Part shown: piece by piece, positions 12,669-24,290 of the stretch
How the letters are laid out: each line of letters begins with the position of its first letter
Position numbering within the stretch: position 1 is the first letter of the stretch
From: Vitellaria paradoxa
Taxonomy: Eukaryota; Streptophyta; Magnoliopsida; Ericales; Sapotaceae
Length of the DNA: 64,000 nt
Direction: 5' to 3'
NCBI GenBank assembly: GCA_019916065.1
Contig: CM034237.1
Span: 37,740,485 to 37,804,484, forward strand
The notes under the pieces: model-generated
What the model was told of the DNA's origin: nothing
Database searches by the model: none
What the model saw: the letters and a program-made list of their open reading frames with translations, nothing else
Program-made: the position numbers and the translations under genes

Positions 12669-12811
12669 TACACGGTTGTGTACTTTTCTATCCGAACAAG
12701 GTAGAATTTAAATTTTTTTTTCCTTTATATTTGAAATTATAATAAGTTTAAATTGTGAACAGTTAGGTAGCCATATTCGGACGTTCTAGGAAGAGGACTG
12801 GTCCTAGGACG

Positions 12812-14479
12812 ATGGCTGAGCGTCTGGGGCTATCCTGTGCCGGGAGTAGCTCAGCAGATGCTGTCCCACCTTCACCCCCTATGTCCACGCGACCTTCAGT
12901 GACTGACACAGATGCAGGTAAAGTTCTTTAATTTCGGAATGTATCTTATCCAACAACAGTAGATATATTCTGTTGTTTTATCATGTAACAATTTGTTTGA
13001 AACAGATTCTCCCACTCCGAGCAGGCTTTCGAGGTCTGGCAGAGGGCCCTCGAAGGGATTGCCGCAGTGGAACTGTGGATCTCAGTGGATGACCGTTCAG
13101 TGGGATGACACGCCCCATCCGGTTGGGAAGGATGGACGGTCTTTGATTTCACAGCTCGGACATTTGGTCCGGAATCCGATCAGATTCCCATTGACCACCC
13201 TCGAGTGGGATCGTTTTCCAGATTCTACGTTCGAGGGTCTATGGACCGAAGTACAGGTATGAAAATTTTATTTATCTAATTGTACGTTGTTTATGTGCTG
13301 AAACTTGTAACAAATAATATTCTACAATTTGTCATTTTTAGGCCAATGTAGTTGATGTTCCTCCAGACTTCCGGGACGTTATGTTCGCTAAGTGTCGGAA
13401 GATGTGGAAGGATCATAAAAATAAGATTAAAGATAAATACTGGAAAGGTCATGAGAATGACCCTGACATCCTCCAGCGGGTCCCACCGGGCGTTCTTCCC
13501 CACCAGTGGGCTGAGCTCGTCAGGTATTGGTCGAGTCCCGAGGCACAGGTGAGATGATTGCGAGTTAATTATTTTTCCTTAAGTTTTGACGTTATCAAGC
13601 GTAAATTACAAAAAGTAATCGAAAATAACTTAAAATAGGCGGAGGCCCAAAGGAACTCGCGAAATCGAGGACTACAGGGGCCGGGGCACAAGGAGGGGAC
13701 TCGACACTTTTCTCAGGTTCGCCACGAGGTAAAAACGTGAGCTTATCACGCTAATAGCAACTTATTTATTTATTTTTTTAATGATAGTAAATTATTAACA
13801 TATAATTTACCTTTCAACAGAGGACAGAGGAGGGCCTGAGGACAGATCGGATGTCCATGTGGTTGGCGACTCGACGTACTGATTCGCCGGAGGTTCAGGC
13901 TATACAGGTAACAAATTTTAATATTTTGTCCAATCAACATATAATTTATAATTTAATTTTTTCTTTAAATAATATAGTTAGTTATCTTGTTTTTCCTATT
14001 TCGGCTTGTTTGCATTAGGCGCAGTTTAATGCACGTTTAGACGAGCTGTCGCCAGATGAGAGGGAGTCCGAAGAGAGGAGGGACGAGATATTTTTCTCCA
14101 TTATCGGACGCGATGGTCATGGATACACGCTTACGCGGGGTGCAGGTATTCCACGCCGATCCGTTGCACGAGCAGAATCATCTTTTCAGGCCAGACGTCG
14201 CGATCAAGATCTGCTGCAGACCTTTCGAGCTGAGATGGACGCGCGAGAGGCAGCACTTCGGGCTGAGATGATGGCTGAGATGGAGCGGCGCCTCTCTCAG
14301 AGTCAGAGCCATCCACCTGCTCCTCCTCCTCAGGTTAAAAATTTTATTTCTCGTTACTATTACTCATTAAAATTATATAAATTTATTTATTCATGTCTTC
14401 TTAATTATCACGTTATAATTTCATTATTATTTCATTGTAGGACCCGGATGATGGCGGATGGCCCTCCTGGACTGATTAG
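12812..14479 (+). CDS. CACTA accessory transposase, Transposase_24 (Ptta/En/Spm) type, intact
   Basis: Seven exons join without a stop: 12812-12917, 13006-13256, 13342-13548, 13639-13728, 13821-13907, 14019-14333 and 14441-14479, giving 364 aa. Every junction is GT..AG. The start is ATG of MAERLGLSC; the frame is open upstream to the acceptor at 12766, and a spliced leader from about 12670-12701 (donor 'acaag|gtagaa') is plausible. Residues about 1-60 are Ser/Pro-rich and low-complexity. The core carries the Transposase_24 pattern: 'WDRFPDSTFEGLW', then 'CRKMWKDHKNKIKDKYW', 'LPHQWAELVRYWSSPEAQ' and 'SRNRG..GPGHKEGTRHFSQ'. A Glu/Arg-rich helical stretch with repeated 'AEM' follows, and the tail is Pro-rich. 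In this position CACTA elements encode the DNA-binding partner of the transposase (TNPA-like role); that role is inferred. A polyadenylation-type AATAAA lies at 14552. Its contrast with the broken neighbour is notable. Confidence 0.88.
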
Positions 14480-14904
14480 GATCTATTTGTATATATTTTG
14501 ATCAGTACATTTATATATATATTTGTTTTTGTATTTTGAACATTTGTATATAATAAAATTTTATTTTAATTGTAATCTAATTTGATATTATGTTTGTATA
14601 TATAATCATAATTAGGAGATACGTTTTTTGTTTTTTTACAAATTTTATGAAAAATTTCATTAATTCTATGTGTAATTTAATAAATTAAATATAATATAAA
14701 TATTTATAGATAAGTAATTAAATATAATAGTTGTTATAAATAATTAATAACTATTAAATAAATAATAATTATAAATAAAAAATAAATTATTATTAAATTA
14801 TTTGATTTGTAAAACAAATTATTGAGATCTTATTATAGTATAATTTAAATTATAATTATTGAGATTTTTAAATAATTTAAATGTTTTTTTAAAAAAAAAA
14901 TTAC
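14480..14904. other. AT-rich 3' spacer of CACTA
   Basis: Downstream of the last coding exon, extremely AT-rich, with AATAAA at 14552-14557 as the probable polyadenylation signal of the preceding gene. No other content seen. Confidence 0.6.
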
Positions 14905-15320
14905 TTACAAATAGCGACCGCCTATGGCGGCCGCTAATAGTCATATTCCGGTCGCTAATACAAATGGTCATGGCTCCCGCGCGAAACTTAGTGCGACCGC
15001 TGTTCCCTAATTAGCGACCGCTACCTACGGTCGCTATTTATTCGCGCCATCTTCGCGCCAAACAACTAGCGACCGCCTTTTGCAGTATTAGCGACCGTTA
15101 TGAGCGGTCGCTAATATCCATACGTCTGAACTCAAGCGGTCGTAGGAGCGGTCGCAAATAATTTAGCGACCGTCCTAGCGGTCGCTAATAATTATTAGCG
15201 ACGAAGCAAATGCGACTCGTTTGACGCGGTCGCTATGCCGTCGCTAATACTTTTAGCGACCGCTATTAGACATTTAGCGACCGTCTTAGGCGGTCGCTAG
15301 TTCCACACTTTCTACTAGTG
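14905..15320 (+). repeat. CACTA right subterminal repeats and TIR
   Basis: About ten copies of GCGACCG/CGGTCGC half-sites, several in dyads such as 'tagcgaccgcctatggcgg' near 14913 and 'agcgaccgtcctagcggtcg' near 15164, ending in TCTACTAGTG. Same motif as at the left end, and denser here. Confidence 0.9.
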
Positions 15321-15850
15321 TATGTTCCCATAATTTATGAAATTAAATCCCAAGTCATCGAGATTTTGACCGTTTATATAGGTCTCATTTCGTGATAACT
15401 CAAATAGATTTAATTCATGAATGTTAGTCTATTATTAAGCCTATTAAAGCTTTAGTAAATTATGATTAATGACATTTATTAATTCAAATCATAATTTAGA
15501 ATAGTCCATTCAATATGTATATTATATATACACATTAACTTTTCTACTTAAAGTCCTTACTTTAGTGATCAAGATAAATTACCCAATTAAGAAGTAGAAA
15601 AGTTACAGTTTTAACATAATGAAATACCCCTTTCATTAAGAACTGTGAATTCACTTCTATTTATAAAAATTTGTGATTTAAATATTTCTGTATTGACATC
15701 TTTTGCCTAATATTTAAATCACATGCTTTATAAATAAGAGATAATAATGTATGGTTAAATTAATGAATAAATATTTTATTATAAATAAAAAAATAAAAAT
15801 GTTATTACAAATCATACTTTGAATGGCATAAATGTAATACAAGTCTAACA
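15321..15850 (-). repeat. Copia-M LTR A, right part
   Basis: Continues LTR A after the CACTA; 15321-15323 is the second TAT. Matches 25268-25830 of LTR C, including 'gatttaattcatga', 'gtgatcaagataaat' and the LTR edge 'acaagtctaaca'. Without the CACTA, LTR A is about 1509 bp against 1540 bp for LTR C. Confidence 0.85.
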
Positions 15851-17330
15851 TGTAACACAATTTTTCTGAACAAAAATTTAGATATAATACCATTTTCTCT
15901 AAAAATTTTATTTATTTTGAAAAAGTTATCAGCTAGCAATCAGAACAATCAATCAAGTAGCAGAACAATTACAAGTGCACAAAAGTAAAAAAAAAATAAT
16001 ACAAAGCAATTTAACGAGAAAAAATCTTAAAACGGGTAATGAAAAGCTTAAGCCATGGTATAGAGAACAAAAACCAATTCAATATATAATTTTGGTTGAT
16101 AAATATTCTACAATAATTACATAATCAAAACCATGCACATTCCTATTTTACGAGTACTTTGCTAATGCCCTTGTAATTAACTGACTCCAAGTGAATGAAT
16201 TACCATGAACTAAATCTATAATCCACTAACTCAGTCTTTAAAAAATTGCATATCACAATTGGAAATACTTTTGTATTAAAGATAGTTTAATGTATCTCAT
16301 TAACTGTACTCATCTAGATGTTGCCTACTTAGTTAGTGGGTTGTACTATACTAAATATCTGGCTTTACAATAGAGGTACAGTAATGCTAATTGAATTTTT
16401 GAAAGTAGTGACACAAGTCTATTAATGGATATATCATTACACTTAGGGGTGCAACTATATTATGAAAATCCTCCAAACAAACCTCTATAACCAGATCAAC
16501 TATGGAATCTGAGTTTAATTATAACATTAGATAAGGTTGGAGAGAAAGCTGAATGGCTTTGTAGTTTTTTAGAGGATATTCCTACGTGATCAAAACCTGT
16601 GTCAGCTATTTGCATACATTGTGATAGTCAATCAGTATAGGAAGGGTACAAAATAATATGTATAATGGCAAGTCATAACATATATATATCGTAGATACAA
16701 TACTATGAGACAATTGATCTCTAATGGAATAATATTCATTAATTATATATAATCAAATGATAATATTGTTGATCCTTTAACCAAATGATTGACAAGAGAT
16801 CAAGTGTATAATTTAACAAGTGGAATGATTCAAAATTAAACCTATGAATTGAGAATTGCTACAATGACAACCTAATTTAGCTAACTGAAGATCTCAAGAT
16901 CTAGGTTCAAAGAAACAAGCAAATTATGTGAGTGCTAATTGAGATAATCAAGGAATTATATCCTTTTCTTGTATTAAAATGTATAGTGATGACCTGAACC
17001 ATTTGTTTGTTATAAGCTTTACTATGAATGACCCTTGTATCTTCAAAATCCAAGTGGAATATGACATGATACTCTTAAAAAGAGATCACCTACATTAAGT
17101 GTGAAATGGCCACTTCTATGAGATTGAATAGGCTATGTTTTCTAAAGCACTCAAAGAATCATTAGGAATGTCCAGGGCCAGAAAGGACAAAATCAAAAGA
17201 ACTAAACCATGTCAGAGGGAAACTGTGTGAGTGTTACTATTTTGATTTGTACTAAAATTGAACAGTTCAAGGTATCAAGTTCACTGGTTAGCAAATAAAC
17301 CCGGTAATATATTACTCAGGAAGGTCTAAA
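15851..17330 (+). pseudogene. Plus-strand copia RNase H remnant, copy P'
   Basis: Decayed 3' end of a second copia element on the opposite strand. Conceptual translation with many stops still shows 'GYSDAN'-like, 'TLRGATILWKSSKQTSITRSTMESEF', 'CDSQ', 'MASHNIY', 'RQLISNGIIF' and 'NDNIVDPL.K' (about 16380-16830), the standard copia RNase H block. The segment is a copy of 25831-27360 and of 54391-55860. It does not reach its own LTR: at about 17330 it is joined to the middle of Copia-M LTR B. Its left edge follows the Copia-M LTR end exactly as in the copy at 25831. Confidence 0.8.
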
Positions 17331-18311
17331 ACTTAGAGGATTTGGGTGCTATCATCTCATAACATCCCATCAACCTTTAAATTCATCTTGGATTATTCCA
17401 CTAAAAGCCCTGAGCTGCACTTTAGTTATCCATATTAAAATCCATTTAATTAAAATACCTTTTAATAAAATGAATTTGGTCTTAGACTAGTAATATCTAC
17501 TTAATTAACTCTCTATTATATGCTTGTAATGAAGCTGGGCTACTATTAAATATCAAGCCTCTTAAATTACATATTTAACTTTAAGTCACTATTTTTCCAA
17601 ACTTTAATCATTCTCAATATTTCTATATTTGTAAATAATTTACAAATAAATATTATTATTCAAAAACATTTTATTGAATAAATTGTGACCATAGATTTTA
17701 TTGATCAAAAATAAAACATTTTATTGATCAAAAATAATAAATAGCTTAGGTGAGTATAAAAAAAAAAAAAAAAATGAATTCCATCTTGTAAGTGTATGTT
17801 CTTATGATTCAGGAAATTAAATCTCCAACTCATAGAAATTTTGACCATTTATACAGGTCTCACTCCGTGATAACTCAAGTAAATTTAATTTATGAATGTG
17901 AGTCCATTACAAACTCAAGATTAAAGTTTATTAAGCATATTAAAGTTTTAGTAAATTATAATAAATGACATTTATTAGACCAGATTATAATTTACAATAG
18001 TCTATTCAATATATATATATAATATATACATATTGACTTTTCTACTCAAAGTCCCTACTTTAGTGATCAAGATAAATCACCCAATTAAAAAGTAGAAAAG
18101 TTATAGCTTCAAATAATGAAATGTCCATTTCACTAAGAGTTGTGAATTCAATTCTATTTATAAAAAGTTGTGATTTTTATCTTCTTATATTGACATTTTA
18201 TGCCCAATACTTATGCTTGAGTAAATGAATAAATATTTTATTATAACCAGAAAAATAAAATGTTATTACAAATCATGCTTTCAAGGGCATAAATGTGATA
18301 CAAGTCTAACA
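17331..18311 (-). repeat. Copia-M LTR B, truncated 3' LTR
   Basis: Matches the right two thirds of LTR C (from about 24835 to 25830) and ends 'caagtctaaca' at 18311, next to the purine-rich tract of the element (read on minus: AGGGCAAGTGAGAAAT then TGTTAGACTTG). About 540 bp of its far side are missing and replaced by P'. A poly(A) run near 17760-17774 is specific to this copy. Confidence 0.85.
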
Positions 18312-18325
18312 ATTTCTCACTTGCC

Positions 18326-19830
18326 CTAAAGCATGTCAAGAATATGATGAACACCCATATCATAAACATGATGGTCAAAACTCTTAGCTATTAACGTCTT
18401 CATGAATGGATTCACTTGATTCTCTGCTGATACAATCTTCGATATAATCACTTCACCCTTCTAATACTTCCTCCTTATATGTTTCCTTTTCTTGTAATAT
18501 CTGGATTCTTTTGATTGTGCTACTACCCCACTATTATCATAATAAAGAACAATAGGCATACTAACACTGGGAACCACTTTTAGTTCCATAACGAACTTAC
18601 GCAGCCATACAACCTCTTTTGACGCTTCTAAAGCAACTATATATTTGGCTTCCATGGTCGAATCTGCGATGCAAGTTTGCTTCACGCTCCTCCAACTTAC
18701 AGCTCCACTACCCAAGGTGAACACATAACCTGAAGTTGATCTTCTGTTATCTCTATCTACCTGAAAATTAGAATCTGTATACCCAATGGGTACAAGATCT
18801 TCACTAGAATACACAAGCATATATAGCAAACATTAGACTTTCTACTATTTAGGCACGAGGAATCTACTTCATGCTTTCTATCTCTTAAGCAGTCTTAGGA
18901 GACTGATCATAAGATAAACCAACCCCATATTTGAAAGGAAATAATCCCTTCTTGGAGTCTTGCATAGAGTACTTGACCAGTATTGGGATAAACGTAATAT
19001 TCTATTCTTACGATCTCGTAATAGCTTGATCCCAAAGATATAATTGGCTTCTCCCAGGTCCTTCATATCAAATTTGCTTGATAATTAGACTGTAACTATC
19101 GATAATACTCCCATATCATTCCCAATGAGTAGGATATCATCAACATACAGGACCAGAAAATTATCAATTGGCCATCTATCCTTTTATAGACACAAGGTTC
19201 ATTAGGATTTTGCTCAAAGCCAAATGATTTGATTGCCTGACCAAATCTAATGTTTCATGATCTAAAAACCTATTTAAGCCCATACATAGACTTCTATAGT
19301 TTATAAACTTTATTATCTTGGCCTCAACTATAAAACCATCTAGTTGCATCATATAGATGCTTTCATCAAGATCGCCACTTGGAAAAGCAGTCTTAACATC
19401 CATTTGCCAAACCTTATAGGCTAGATTTGCTACAATAGATAAGAGAATCCTAATAGACTTAAGCCTAGCTATTGACGAGAAGGTTTTCTCATAATCGATA
19501 TCTTCTTTCTGAGTATAACCTTTCACAACAAGCCTAGTCTTGAAGGTTTCCACCTTCCCATCGACCCATCTGTTTCTCTTGTAGACCCACTTACACCTAA
19601 TGGGTTTAATCCCTTTAGGCTTATTTGCAAGTTCCCAGACTTTGTTTAAGTAAATAAAACCCATCTCTGATTTCATAGCTTTGTACCAACAATCGACATC
19701 CACATCAGACATTACTTCATCATAACTACTAGAATCTAGTTCATGTTCATCAAAGACTACCTGGTAGGACTCTCCAATTAACATGTATCTAGATGGACGT
19801 ATAATCATCCTCCTACTATGACGGAGCACT
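18326..19830 (-). pseudogene. Copia-M reverse transcriptase and RNase H (broken)
   Basis: RT starts near 19829 with 'YDEVMSDVDVDCWYKAMKSEM', followed by 'IRCKWVYKRN', 'VVKGYTQKEDIDYEKTFSSIA' and 'QMDVKTAFPSGDLDESIYMMQ' (family consensus has FLNG, so Leu and Asn are changed). The catalytic YVDD is retained at 19136-19147 but lies beyond a frame break. 'MKDLGEANYIFGIKLLRDR' follows near 19060. RNase H spans about 18830-18440 with 'GYTDSNFQ', 'STSGYVFTLGSGAVSW', 'STMEAKYI' and 'YYDNSG'. The reading frame ends at TAG 18328-18326, just before the purine tract and LTR. Several frameshifts and stops make it non-functional. Confidence 0.9.
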
Positions 19831-19895
19831 AGTGACTGTTGTTCTGTAACTGGCTTAGGTTGTCTAATAGATTCCGGATTAGGAATTGATTCATC

Positions 19896-21006
19896 AATCT
19901 AATCAGAAATAGCAGTAGTACCGCTAGATAATTCTTCAAGAACTATCTTATTTCTAGGTTTGAAATCTTTCATATAGTATTTCCCAAGAAAAGTGGCATT
20001 TGTTCTAACAAATACTTTCTTTTTTTTAGGACTATAAAAGAAACCTCTTTTTGTTCCTTTAGGATATTCTACGAACAGGCAAACTTCAGACTTATGTTCC
20101 AATTTATCTACTTTTCCCTTCAACACATGCGTTGGACAACCCCAACGTGTATATGGTGTAAACTAGGTTTATTTTCATTCCACAATTGCAAAGGTGTGCT
20201 AGGAATCGACTTAGATCAAACTAAGTTTAGAAGATACATAGTTTTTCTAAGGAATAACCTCAAAACAAGGTGGGTAGTGTTGAATAACTGATCATTGACT
20301 TCACCATCTCAAGTAGGGTTCTATTTATTCTTTTTGCTACACCATTTTGCTGGGAAGTCCCTGGTGCAGCTAGTTGGGAGAGTATCTCATTATCTGATAA
20401 TAGTCCCTAAACTTCATTGATGAGGTACTTGCTACCTCAATCAAATCGAAGTGTCTTTATATGTTTTCCTAATTGCTCTTTCACTTTCGCCTGAAACACT
20501 TTAAATTTTTCAAAAACTTTAGACTTACGGTGCATTAGATACACATAGCCATGCCTTGAATACTCATCAACAAATTTGATGAAATGTTCAAAACCCCTTC
20601 TAGCTTGTATGTTCATGGGTCCACATACATCAAAATGTACTAATACCAACAGTTCTGTAGCTCTATTGCCTTTGGCATTAAAAGATCTCTTGGTCATTTT
20701 ATCTTCTAGATAGAATTCACACACTAGTAATGGCTCAATAACCAGTGAATCCAACGGTCTACTTTTAACTAGTCTTTGGATCCTATCTAGATTTATATGA
20801 CCTAGACACAAATGCCATAGATATGTTTCATTAGTTTGGGATAGCTTAATCCTTTTGTGGTGATTAATTTCATTATTCAACTCTGTGTCATGCAATGAGT
20901 TTATTTTAGGATGCAAGCAATATAAATTATCAACTAATGTACTAGAACAAATAAACGTCTTATTCTTTTTGATAACCATGGTGGAATAAAAAATAACTGA
21001 ATCCAT
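19896..21006 (-). pseudogene. Copia-M integrase (broken)
   Basis: GAG-pre-integrase motif 'YLWHLCLGHINLDRIQRL' (about 20830) leads into the rve integrase core 'LVHFDVCGPMNIQARRGFEH', 'FVDEYSRHGYVYLM' and 'LRFD' (to 20440). After stops near 20430 the core resumes as 'APGTSQQNGVAKRINRTLLEM' (about 20360-20290), then a frame with 'EVCLFVEYPKGTKRGFFY' (about 20070). The histidines and cysteines of the zinc-binding N-terminus are partly changed. Order and motifs are those of Ty1/copia. Confidence 0.88.
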
Positions 21007-22115
21007 AATTATTCAAAATACTAACCGAAATCAAATTACATATAAGTTCAGGTACAAATAAACAAGTCTCTAAAACAAAAGTTCTAAATGCATCAAAAAA
21101 TAAAGTAATGACTCCCACTGCCCTGGTTGCAACCGTTGCGCCAAGTCTTAATATAAGACTAACTTCACCATCACTTAGTGCCTTGGTTTCCTGGAACCCA
21201 TGCAATGAATTGTAAATATGATTTGTGGCTCCAAAATCTACTATCTAGAAATCTACAAAATCAACCACTAAACAAGTTTCAATGATAAGAATTTTACCTG
21301 AGGTTCCAACTATCCCCTTGGCCTTGGCCTATGCAGACTTTACCAAATATGTTGGACAGTTCCTCTTCTAATGCCCATTCTACCCACAATGGAAATACTT
21401 TCCCTTAGGCTTCCTTTCCTTCATTTGATTTTGTGCCACCCCTAACTCGGCTGCTTTCTTGGGCTTGTTGTTCTTCTTCGTAATTCCCTTTCCTTTAGGA
21501 TTGGGATTAGCAAAAGAAAATGCCCCACAAGTAAGATGAACACTCGGTGCAGGTTTCAGAATTGATTCTGCTGACTTCAGTTCATTCATCAATTTAGTCA
21601 ATGTGCAATCCTTTTTGCTTATTGTAGAATTAAGCTTGAATGGCTTAAAAAAGGGAGCCAGGGTAGCTAGAACTATATCAATTTGCTAATCAGCATTGTA
21701 TGTTCCACCTAATTCCTCTATTTCCTGGAATAGTGGAATCATTTTTAACATATGAACCTGCACTAAAGGTTTTTTGGCTTGGCGAATGTTCAAGATCTCA
21801 CTAATGACAGCCAACCTCTGAGTCCTGATCTTTTCAACAAACATCTCAAATAAGCTTAACATCATGTTAGAAGTGGTGGGCATCATCTTATGTTTTAGAC
21901 AAGTCATTAGATATGGAAGCCAGAATGTAACATATTACTATATCATTAGACTTTACCCACTTCTTAAAAGCATCTTGTTCAGTTTGGGATGCATTTTCAT
22001 CTAGTTTAGGAGGGCATGGGTCAGTCAAAACAAAATTATACTCTTCCGTAGTTAAGACAATGTTCAAATTTCTTTTCCAGTCCATATAGTTAGGTCCAGT
22101 TACTTATGCTGACTT
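21007..22115 (-). pseudogene. Copia-M gag and protease (broken)
   Basis: gag begins near 22110 ('TGPNYMDWKRNLNIVL'), with the UBN2-type continuation 'MLSLFEMFVEKIRTQRL' (near 21860) and 'VQVHMLKMIPLFQEIEELGG'. A lysine-rich zinc knuckle 'KPKGKYFHCG' lies near 21395 and runs into a stop. The protease-like stretch 'IVDFGATNHIYNSLHGFQE' (near 21240-21185) has Phe where the family has the Ser of D-S-G. At least three frame changes separate the pieces. Confidence 0.85.
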
Positions 22116-24276
22116 AAAATTGTTGCTAGTGGGCTGAAAGACATTTTTTGAATAAGACAAATAAATTTAAATAAACATACATTCTTAAAACATAAAACTT
22201 TTGTATAATAAAAATGTATAAAAAAAATATGCATAAGTAAAACTCTATAACTATTTTATTATGCATCAGTAATCTAATCCTGCTTTAAATATGCCTCCGT
22301 AGGGTGGTCATATTTGCCACTAATTAGACTAGTCAACTTACTAATTTATTATTTTTTCATCAAATATCTCATATCTAAATAATAATAAATTACCGATATA
22401 TGTAGCCTCTTAAAATTAAATTAATAAGAACTCTGTAGGGAGGATATTAATTATTCTGAGTTGAGTGTATAATCACTATTTCGATTTTTCATATTTCCCA
22501 AATAAAAAAGCTACTGTAGGGTAGTCAATTTTTATTGAATAACATTCAAATTTTATCTTTTAAGGAAATCCCATCTGGTAACCAACTCTAATTAATATCC
22601 TCTGCAAGAAGCTCACAAAAAATTGAGACAAGATATTAATATATTTTACTATAGGATTAACAATAGAGGCTGTGGGTTCTATGCCTAAAACCCTCTCCCT
22701 ATTCAATTTTTTTAACTTAGTTTTTTTTTTTTATAAATATCCATTGGCATGTCAGTCGTTAATACATAATTTTGTAAAATAAAATAATTAATAGGTTATG
22801 GCAAAATATTAAATAAATGATATTAACTTTATCTTAATCACATTAGAGTACTAATATCATATAACAATAATTATGCATGAACATGTGATGTGATCCCCAA
22901 ATTTATATGACTTGTTATCAAGCAAATATTCATAATAGATTAAAATAAATAAATGAAAAATAAATAACCCTTAATTCATAGTTTTCCTAGGAAGAAAAAA
23001 AATACATTAACCAAAAACCTAATCTAGGCTTTTTGTAGTCAATGTCCATCTTCCAATTGCTTCCTCATGGCCTTTGAAATTTGAGTTGAATTTGGGTTAG
23101 GGGCATTTTAGGCATTTCTTAGATTTTATAAATGAACATTGTCCAGCAACTTTAACATCATGAAAGTTTAATTTTTAGAAACATTGTCCGGCAACTTTAA
23201 TTTTTAAAATTTAAAATTTTGAGAAATTCCAGTGTTACCCTAATTATTTTAAAATTTTGCATCTAAGTCCAGCTTTAATTACAAAGTAATTTAGGACATC
23301 AAACAAATTGTAAAAGAACCCTAGGGTTATAACAACTTTTCAAACAAGCCCTCTTCCCCAAATCAAACAATACGTAATACTATATTCATAAAAAATAAAT
23401 TACTGGTGGCTTCATCTGCAAATAGAAAAACCAGTGACTGCATTAAGAAATCCTTGCCAGATCAAACACATATCCATCTCTGCTAGATTCGAAACCCAAG
23501 CAAAAATCACAATGATAAATCGGCAAGAAAAAGGACCAGAACCACTGCAACCCACTTCGTGACATCGCTGCAACCAGCTCCACCGCCACCGCCGCCGTGT
23601 GTCCTACAAGTTGTTCTTGGGTCTAATCTTCCTTTGCTGCTCACTATTGCGATGTTGGATGTGCATTACGAAGCCCACAACACTTCTCTAGCAAATAAAT
23701 AAATTGGAACTATCAAACCCACGCCGCATTGGCGTGTATCGGTTCTTGTCTGCAAGGGAGTTTTCCGGGGAGAATGTGAACTGGGACCTATAGTTTCCAT
23801 GCCGTAACAACCGTGGGTGACTCTACTCCCGTTGCAAGAACACACTAGAAGTGACCCAGATCCACCCTTGCCTTCTCTGCTGCTTCGCTGCTCTTCTACT
23901 AAGCAGTACCTCTTGCAGTTGTGCCATTATCAATAGCCCCAAGTTGTAATAACCCTTCTTTTTTTTTTCCTTCCTTCATTCATTTACTGAACTCCATGAT
24001 GTGCTCCAAAAATCAAATTCCATACGATAGTTACAGAAACAAATGAAAAAAAAATACAGACTTAAAAAAATAACTACAAAGAATTACAAATCTGAAAGAT
24101 AAAACTAGGTGGGAAATTATGGTTCCCCAAAAAAAAAAAAAAATAACCACACCTCCTATTACACCTATGAAAAAATAAATAAATATCCACTATGAATTAA
24201 GGGTTTCATTCATCCATGAGAAAAAAATAATGCCACATCTATGCATAATTAAAACTATGTTATGAATCCAACAAAA
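22116..24276 (-). other. Copia-M 5' leader, unusually long, with GC-richer island
   Basis: About 2.2 kb lies between the primer-binding site and gag, longer than usual for copia. It is AT-rich except for about 23500-23950, which is GC-richer ('ccaccgccaccgccgccg' near 23581) and reads like captured or inserted genic DNA. I could not identify a protein in it. Short in-phase open stretches are all below 60 codons. Confidence 0.5.
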
Positions 24277-24288
24277 GCTCTGATACCA
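24277..24288 (-). other. Primer-binding site (tRNA-iMet) of Copia-M
   Basis: Read on minus it is TGGTATCAGAGC, the standard complement of initiator tRNA-Met used by plant copia elements. It starts two bases inside the LTR edge at 24291. Confidence 0.95.
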
Positions 24289-24290
24289 AT

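Larger units (their letters stand above)
3672..15320 (+). mobile_element. CACTA (En/Spm) DNA transposon, 11.6 kb
   Basis: Both ends are visible. The left terminus is CACTACTAGA (3672-3681); the right terminus is TCTACTAGTG (15311-15320), whose reverse complement CACTAGTAGA matches except for one base. A 3-bp duplication TAT flanks it (3669-3671 and 15321-15323). The other LTR of the host copia (about 25258-25273) gives the uninterrupted site with a single TAT. Next to both ends are dense palindromic subterminal repeats, as CACTA transposases require. Internal order: (CT)n-rich leader, AT-rich spacer, 202-bp tandem array, TNP2-type transposase (stops and a frameshift), Transposase_24-type gene (open), AT-rich tail. 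Length and gene order fit an autonomous-size plant CACTA whose main transposase is now dead. Confidence 0.95.
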
